A stretch of 7,386 nucleotides of DNA from an uncultured Chlamydiaceae bacterium (GTDB lineage Bacteria; Chlamydiota; Chlamydiia; Chlamydiales; Parachlamydiaceae). The notes under the pieces were generated by a model, which saw only the letters and a program-made list of their open reading frames with translations, ran no database searches and was not told the origin of the DNA. Made by a program: the position numbers and the translations under genes. Position 1 is the stretch's first letter. Every line of letters begins with the position of its first letter. Of the stretch, positions 5,459 to 7,386 are shown piece by piece. The stretch is from the NCBI GenBank assembly GCA_945957185.1, contig CAMFKA010000100.1, positions 1 to 7,386 of the forward strand, in the 5' to 3' direction.

Positions 5459-6448
5459 ATGAGCATATCCCCTCTGACCCCTTTTGGATCCCCTTCTTTC
5501 GACGAAAGTTTTGATACATCAGATGATTTGGAACTAGAAGAATTATTTCCCACATTTGAAATGCAGGTCTCTACCGGACGTTTAAATGAAGAAGAACAGC
5601 GATCGTTGAGTTGTTCGAGTGGTCCGACCGAAGAAGATGTTTGGTCTCATATCAGTTCTACAACAGACGTCGACAGATTATATCCGTTTGGTCCTATCAG
5701 AATCACTATTCCTGTAGTAAATTTCCATGCCGACGATCCGATTCCTCCTATTCCGAAAATCCCGATCACAGTCAATGGTGTGTCGTATGGGCGTCGCGGA
5801 ATAAAACGAATCGGCTTTTCTAAGATTGCATCAAGATTACATGCGCTCTCTCTATTATTTTCAGGGTATCTTCCTTTAAGATACCCTCCAAGTCTCAGTG
5901 AGGAAATGGATGAATGGGTAAAGTTAAAAGCAAAAGGGAAGCTCGTCACGTTTAGTGCCATTGACCCCTGCTTGCCTTTTAAGGGTACTGATCGTTTTGG
6001 AATGATTGTTGTTTATGTTCCGCGTAAGCTAGATATCATCTACCGGTTAATCGCGATTGAAGGGTTTCAAAGTCCATTGAAGTGGAAAGAGACACGGGAA
6101 GCAACGAGTACGCATTCGCGGTGGTGGACAGATTCCCCCATTTGTAGGCCTATTAAAACACGCTCATTCATCAAAAGGGGTGTTTTGAATGAGTGGCTTG
6201 AAAGATCTGTGACACTACCTTGGGAGTTTTTAGAGCCGTTTTACAAGTCACCAAATAAATCAGAGGTGGTTAAATCCGTCGCTCTTTTATTTGAAAAAAC
6301 TTTTGAAATTTATACGCAAAAAGATTCTTTCATAGGAATTAAAATAGCCAACGGAATGGGCCGAGGGCGAGAAAGGATAGAAAATGCCCCTCCTTATGAA
6401 GAGGCTTTGAAAGCCGGGATTAAAGCAGTGATGAACCCTGATTGCTAA
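5459..6448 (+). CDS. Unrecognised protein with acidic serine-rich N-terminus
   Basis: I do not recognise a family. From ATG 5459 the product has 329 residues. Residues 1-60 are rich in Ser, Asp and Glu (for example SFDESFDTSDDLELEELF) and probably disordered. The rest, from about 70 on, looks folded and turns basic. It includes a proline-rich stretch DDPIPPIPKIPITVNG (about 91-106) and a segment TDRFGMIVVYVPRKLDIIYR that looks like a buried strand. No signal peptide, membrane helix or catalytic motif is evident. The frame also opens with TTG at 5411, which would add 16 residues. I prefer ATG because TTG has no Shine-Dalgarno and would lie only 3 bases after the upstream stop; ATG has none either, so the start is uncertain. 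It follows the M50 gene in the same direction and converges on the membrane-protein gene with a 19-bp gap. The N-terminus would suit a secreted, host-directed protein of an intracellular bacterium, but that is inference. Confidence 0.7.
   Translation: MSISPLTPFGSPSFDESFDTSDDLELEELFPTFEMQVSTGRLNEEEQRSLSCSSGPTEEDVWSHISSTTDVDRLYPFGPIRITIPVVNFHADDPIPPIPKIPITVNGVSYGRRGIKRIGFSKIASRLHALSLLFSGYLPLRYPPSLSEEMDEWVKLKAKGKLVTFSAIDPCLPFKGTDRFGMIVVYVPRKLDIIYRLIAIEGFQSPLKWKETREATSTHSRWWTDSPICRPIKTRSFIKRGVLNEWLERSVTLPWEFLEPFYKSPNKSEVVKSVALLFEKTFEIYTQKDSFIGIKIANGMGRGRERIENAPPYEEALKAGIKAVMNPDC
5863..5887 (+). repeat. Perfect 10-bp stem-loop inside the unrecognised coding sequence
   Basis: AGGGTATCTT (5863-5872) is followed by the 5-nt loop CCTTT and the exact complement AAGATACCCT (5878-5887). 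It lies in frame within a gene encoding YLPLRYPP and has no U-run after it, so it is not a standard terminator. Confidence 0.5.
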
Positions 6449-6467
6449 CTTTTGTTTATCGCTTTAG

Positions 6468-7028
6468 TTAAGGTTTGGGGTGGCAATCAGAGCCAAAAAA
6501 CCACTTTCTCTCATAAAGAATCCCTGAGTTTGGCTGATTCCTTAGAATAGAAAACGCATTGAAGGATAAACTTTCCGTGACCTTCTTTGCGACGTTATAA
6601 ATGGATGGTAAACAGCAAAATGCTACTATAACAGGTACCAGAATAGGGGTGATTCCTGTAGCTAAAAAGCATTTAATGAAAATCGCCCCAATTTTTAGGT
6701 GCAGAGCTGTTATCGTCAATGTGGAGATGACTAATACAACGTGCTGAGCCGGAGAGATCACCCATCTATTGATGACATAATCAACTTTTTTTCGAGAAAA
6801 AATGATACCGGCCAAGCCGGCGATTAGATCAAGCGAGAGGGTTACAGGAGTCGCCACAATTGCAAAAATGATTGCCGATCGATGTGCAATGTGGTCAAAG
6901 ACGGCTTTACCGATAGGGCTTATTCTTTGAGCATTTGGATTCGATTCCGTTGCCACATTATTTATATATGAAAAGAAAGAATCTTGAATTATCGAGTTCG
7001 GTATTCTTGTTGTAAATTCGTGACTCAT
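6468..7028 (-). CDS. Small hydrophobic membrane protein, Inc-like candidate
   Basis: This is a 186-residue protein of no family I can name. The polar N-terminus (1-48) contains NPNAQRISPIGKAVFDHIAHR (31-50 region). Three hydrophobic segments follow: about 51-77, 95-118 and 121-144. The last two form a nearly continuous pair joined by a very short turn, which resembles the bilobed hydrophobic domain of chlamydial inclusion-membrane proteins. Against that, there are three segments rather than one pair, and the short polar tail (145-186) is unremarkable, so an ordinary inner-membrane protein is equally possible. There is no cleavable signal peptide. An AAAAGG Shine-Dalgarno (7039-7034) lies 5 nt before the ATG, and a good promoter lies upstream. 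Its 3' end faces that of the unrecognised gene with a 19-bp gap and no visible terminator. Confidence 0.8.
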   Translation of the reverse strand: MSHEFTTRIPNSIIQDSFFSYINNVATESNPNAQRISPIGKAVFDHIAHRSAIIFAIVATPVTLSLDLIAGLAGIIFSRKKVDYVINRWVISPAQHVVLVISTLTITALHLKIGAIFIKCFLATGITPILVPVIVAFCCLPSIYNVAKKVTESLSFNAFSILRNQPNSGILYERKWFFGSDCHPKP

Positions 7029-7073
7029 ACTAACCTTTTATAAGTTCAATAATGAAATGAATTAGAAACATTC

Positions 7074-7102
7074 ATTGTAGTAAAATTGTGCTTTTTTAGC
7101 AA
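7074..7102 (-). promoter_or_regulatory. Putative sigma70-type promoter of the membrane-protein gene
   Basis: On the minus strand TTGCTA (7102-7097) and TACAAT (7079-7074) are 17 bp apart, giving a leader of about 40 bases. It is the best-matching promoter in the window and closely resembles the one proposed for the SDR gene (TTGCTT-16-TACAAT). Confidence 0.55.
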
Positions 7103-7333
7103 TAGTCGTGGTTTTGCTCCTTTATGGTTAGTTCGCCTCATTTGAGACGATTAAATTCGTGTTTTATGCCATCAGTCCCTCAATTGTTAGCGAAAATGTC
7201 TCGTGTGGTTTCCCTAAAAAAAATTACACTTTTAGAGTCTGCCAATTTTTAAGTGTTTTGTTAAAAATTGAGATGTTCCGAAAGTGATTCAAAAAATGCA
7301 GGCACAGGCTCAATGGTGTCAACTTAAGGATTT
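7103..7333. other. Intergenic stretch with no convincing gene
   Basis: No minus-strand frame enters from the right edge; all three meet stops within about 30 bases of it. The only plus-strand ORF of note runs from ATG 7124 to TAA 7252 (42 codons, beginning MVSSPHLRRLNSC, with basic residues throughout). It has no Shine-Dalgarno. It could be a decayed fragment of a larger gene or chance, so I do not call it as a gene. An imperfect palindrome CGCCTCATTTGAGACG (7134-7149) lies inside it. Nothing resembling a tRNA or other RNA gene is seen. Confidence 0.5.
7243..7270. repeat. AT-rich stem-loop near the right edge
   Basis: CAATTTTTAA (7243-7252) and its exact complement TTAAAAATTG (7261-7270) enclose an 8-nt loop. 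The stem is only 20 percent GC and has no following T-run, so it is a poor intrinsic terminator. A protein-binding site or chance in AT-rich DNA are alternatives. Confidence 0.4.
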
Positions 7334-7386
7334 ATGTCGACCTTTCAGGCCTCTATTGTTATTTTGACTCTAACCCAGGCCTACGC
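7334..7386 (+). CDS. Possible start of a gene running off the right edge
   Basis: ATG at 7334 follows TAAGGA (7325-7330) by 3 nt and is the first start after an in-frame TAA at 7325. The 17 codons seen (MSTFQASIVILTLTQAY) stay open to the edge and are mildly hydrophobic, as in a signal peptide or membrane start. There is no identifiable promoter, and the length is too short to exclude chance. Confidence 0.3.
   Translation, partial: MSTFQASIVILTLTQAY

Noticed and set aside
5611..5961. 70-codon plus-strand and 104-codon minus-strand ORFs within the unrecognised gene
   Set aside because: They are alternative frames inside a longer open frame, and neither has a ribosome site or a recognisable pattern.
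1..7386. CRISPR array, tRNA/rRNA genes, or a defence or secretion gene cluster
   Set aside because: No regularly spaced direct repeats, cloverleaf-like sequence, nuclease or ATPase motifs were seen on reading both strands.

Overview
The window looks like a piece of chromosome from an environmental chlamydia (order Parachlamydiales or a related obligate intracellular bacterium). This is an inference. It rests on moderately AT-rich DNA, small loosely packed transcription units, unrecognised proteins with polar Ser/Pro/acidic N-termini typical of host-directed proteins, and a short protein with long hydrophobic stretches of the kind seen in inclusion-membrane proteins. No marker gene (rRNA, tRNA, ribosomal protein) is present, so the placement is moderate at best.

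Layout from left to right. Positions 1-1762 (minus) hold the N-terminal 587 codons of a divergent PP2C-type protein phosphatase whose C-terminus lies outside the window. A 167-bp AT-rich divergent spacer separates it from a plus-strand pair: a classical short-chain dehydrogenase/reductase (1930-2679) and a YheT-like alpha/beta hydrolase (2850-3830). Between these two genes sits a 161-bp, almost perfect palindrome (2680-2840) with 17-bp identical inverted ends, best read as a MITE-like non-autonomous transposable element. It lies exactly between the stop codon of the first gene and the Shine-Dalgarno of the second, and appears to have split a formerly tight operon.

A minus-strand DUF2442 protein (3845-4111) converges on the hydrolase. 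A second divergent spacer, with a 14-bp palindrome over a putative -35 box, leads to a site-2-protease-like M50 metalloprotease with a C-terminal TPR-like region (4262-5407). It is followed closely by an unrecognised 329-residue protein with an acidic, serine-rich N-terminus (5459-6448). That gene converges on a minus-strand hydrophobic membrane protein (6468-7028).

The last roughly 280 bases hold the promoter of the membrane protein, an AT-rich stem-loop, a doubtful 42-codon ORF, and possibly the first codons of a gene running off the right edge.

Three putative promoters share the -10 hexamer TACAAT (SDR, M50 protease, membrane protein). I see no CRISPR array, RNA gene, complete transposase or recognisable defence system. 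The points most worth following up are the palindromic insertion and the PP2C protein with its large internal insert.
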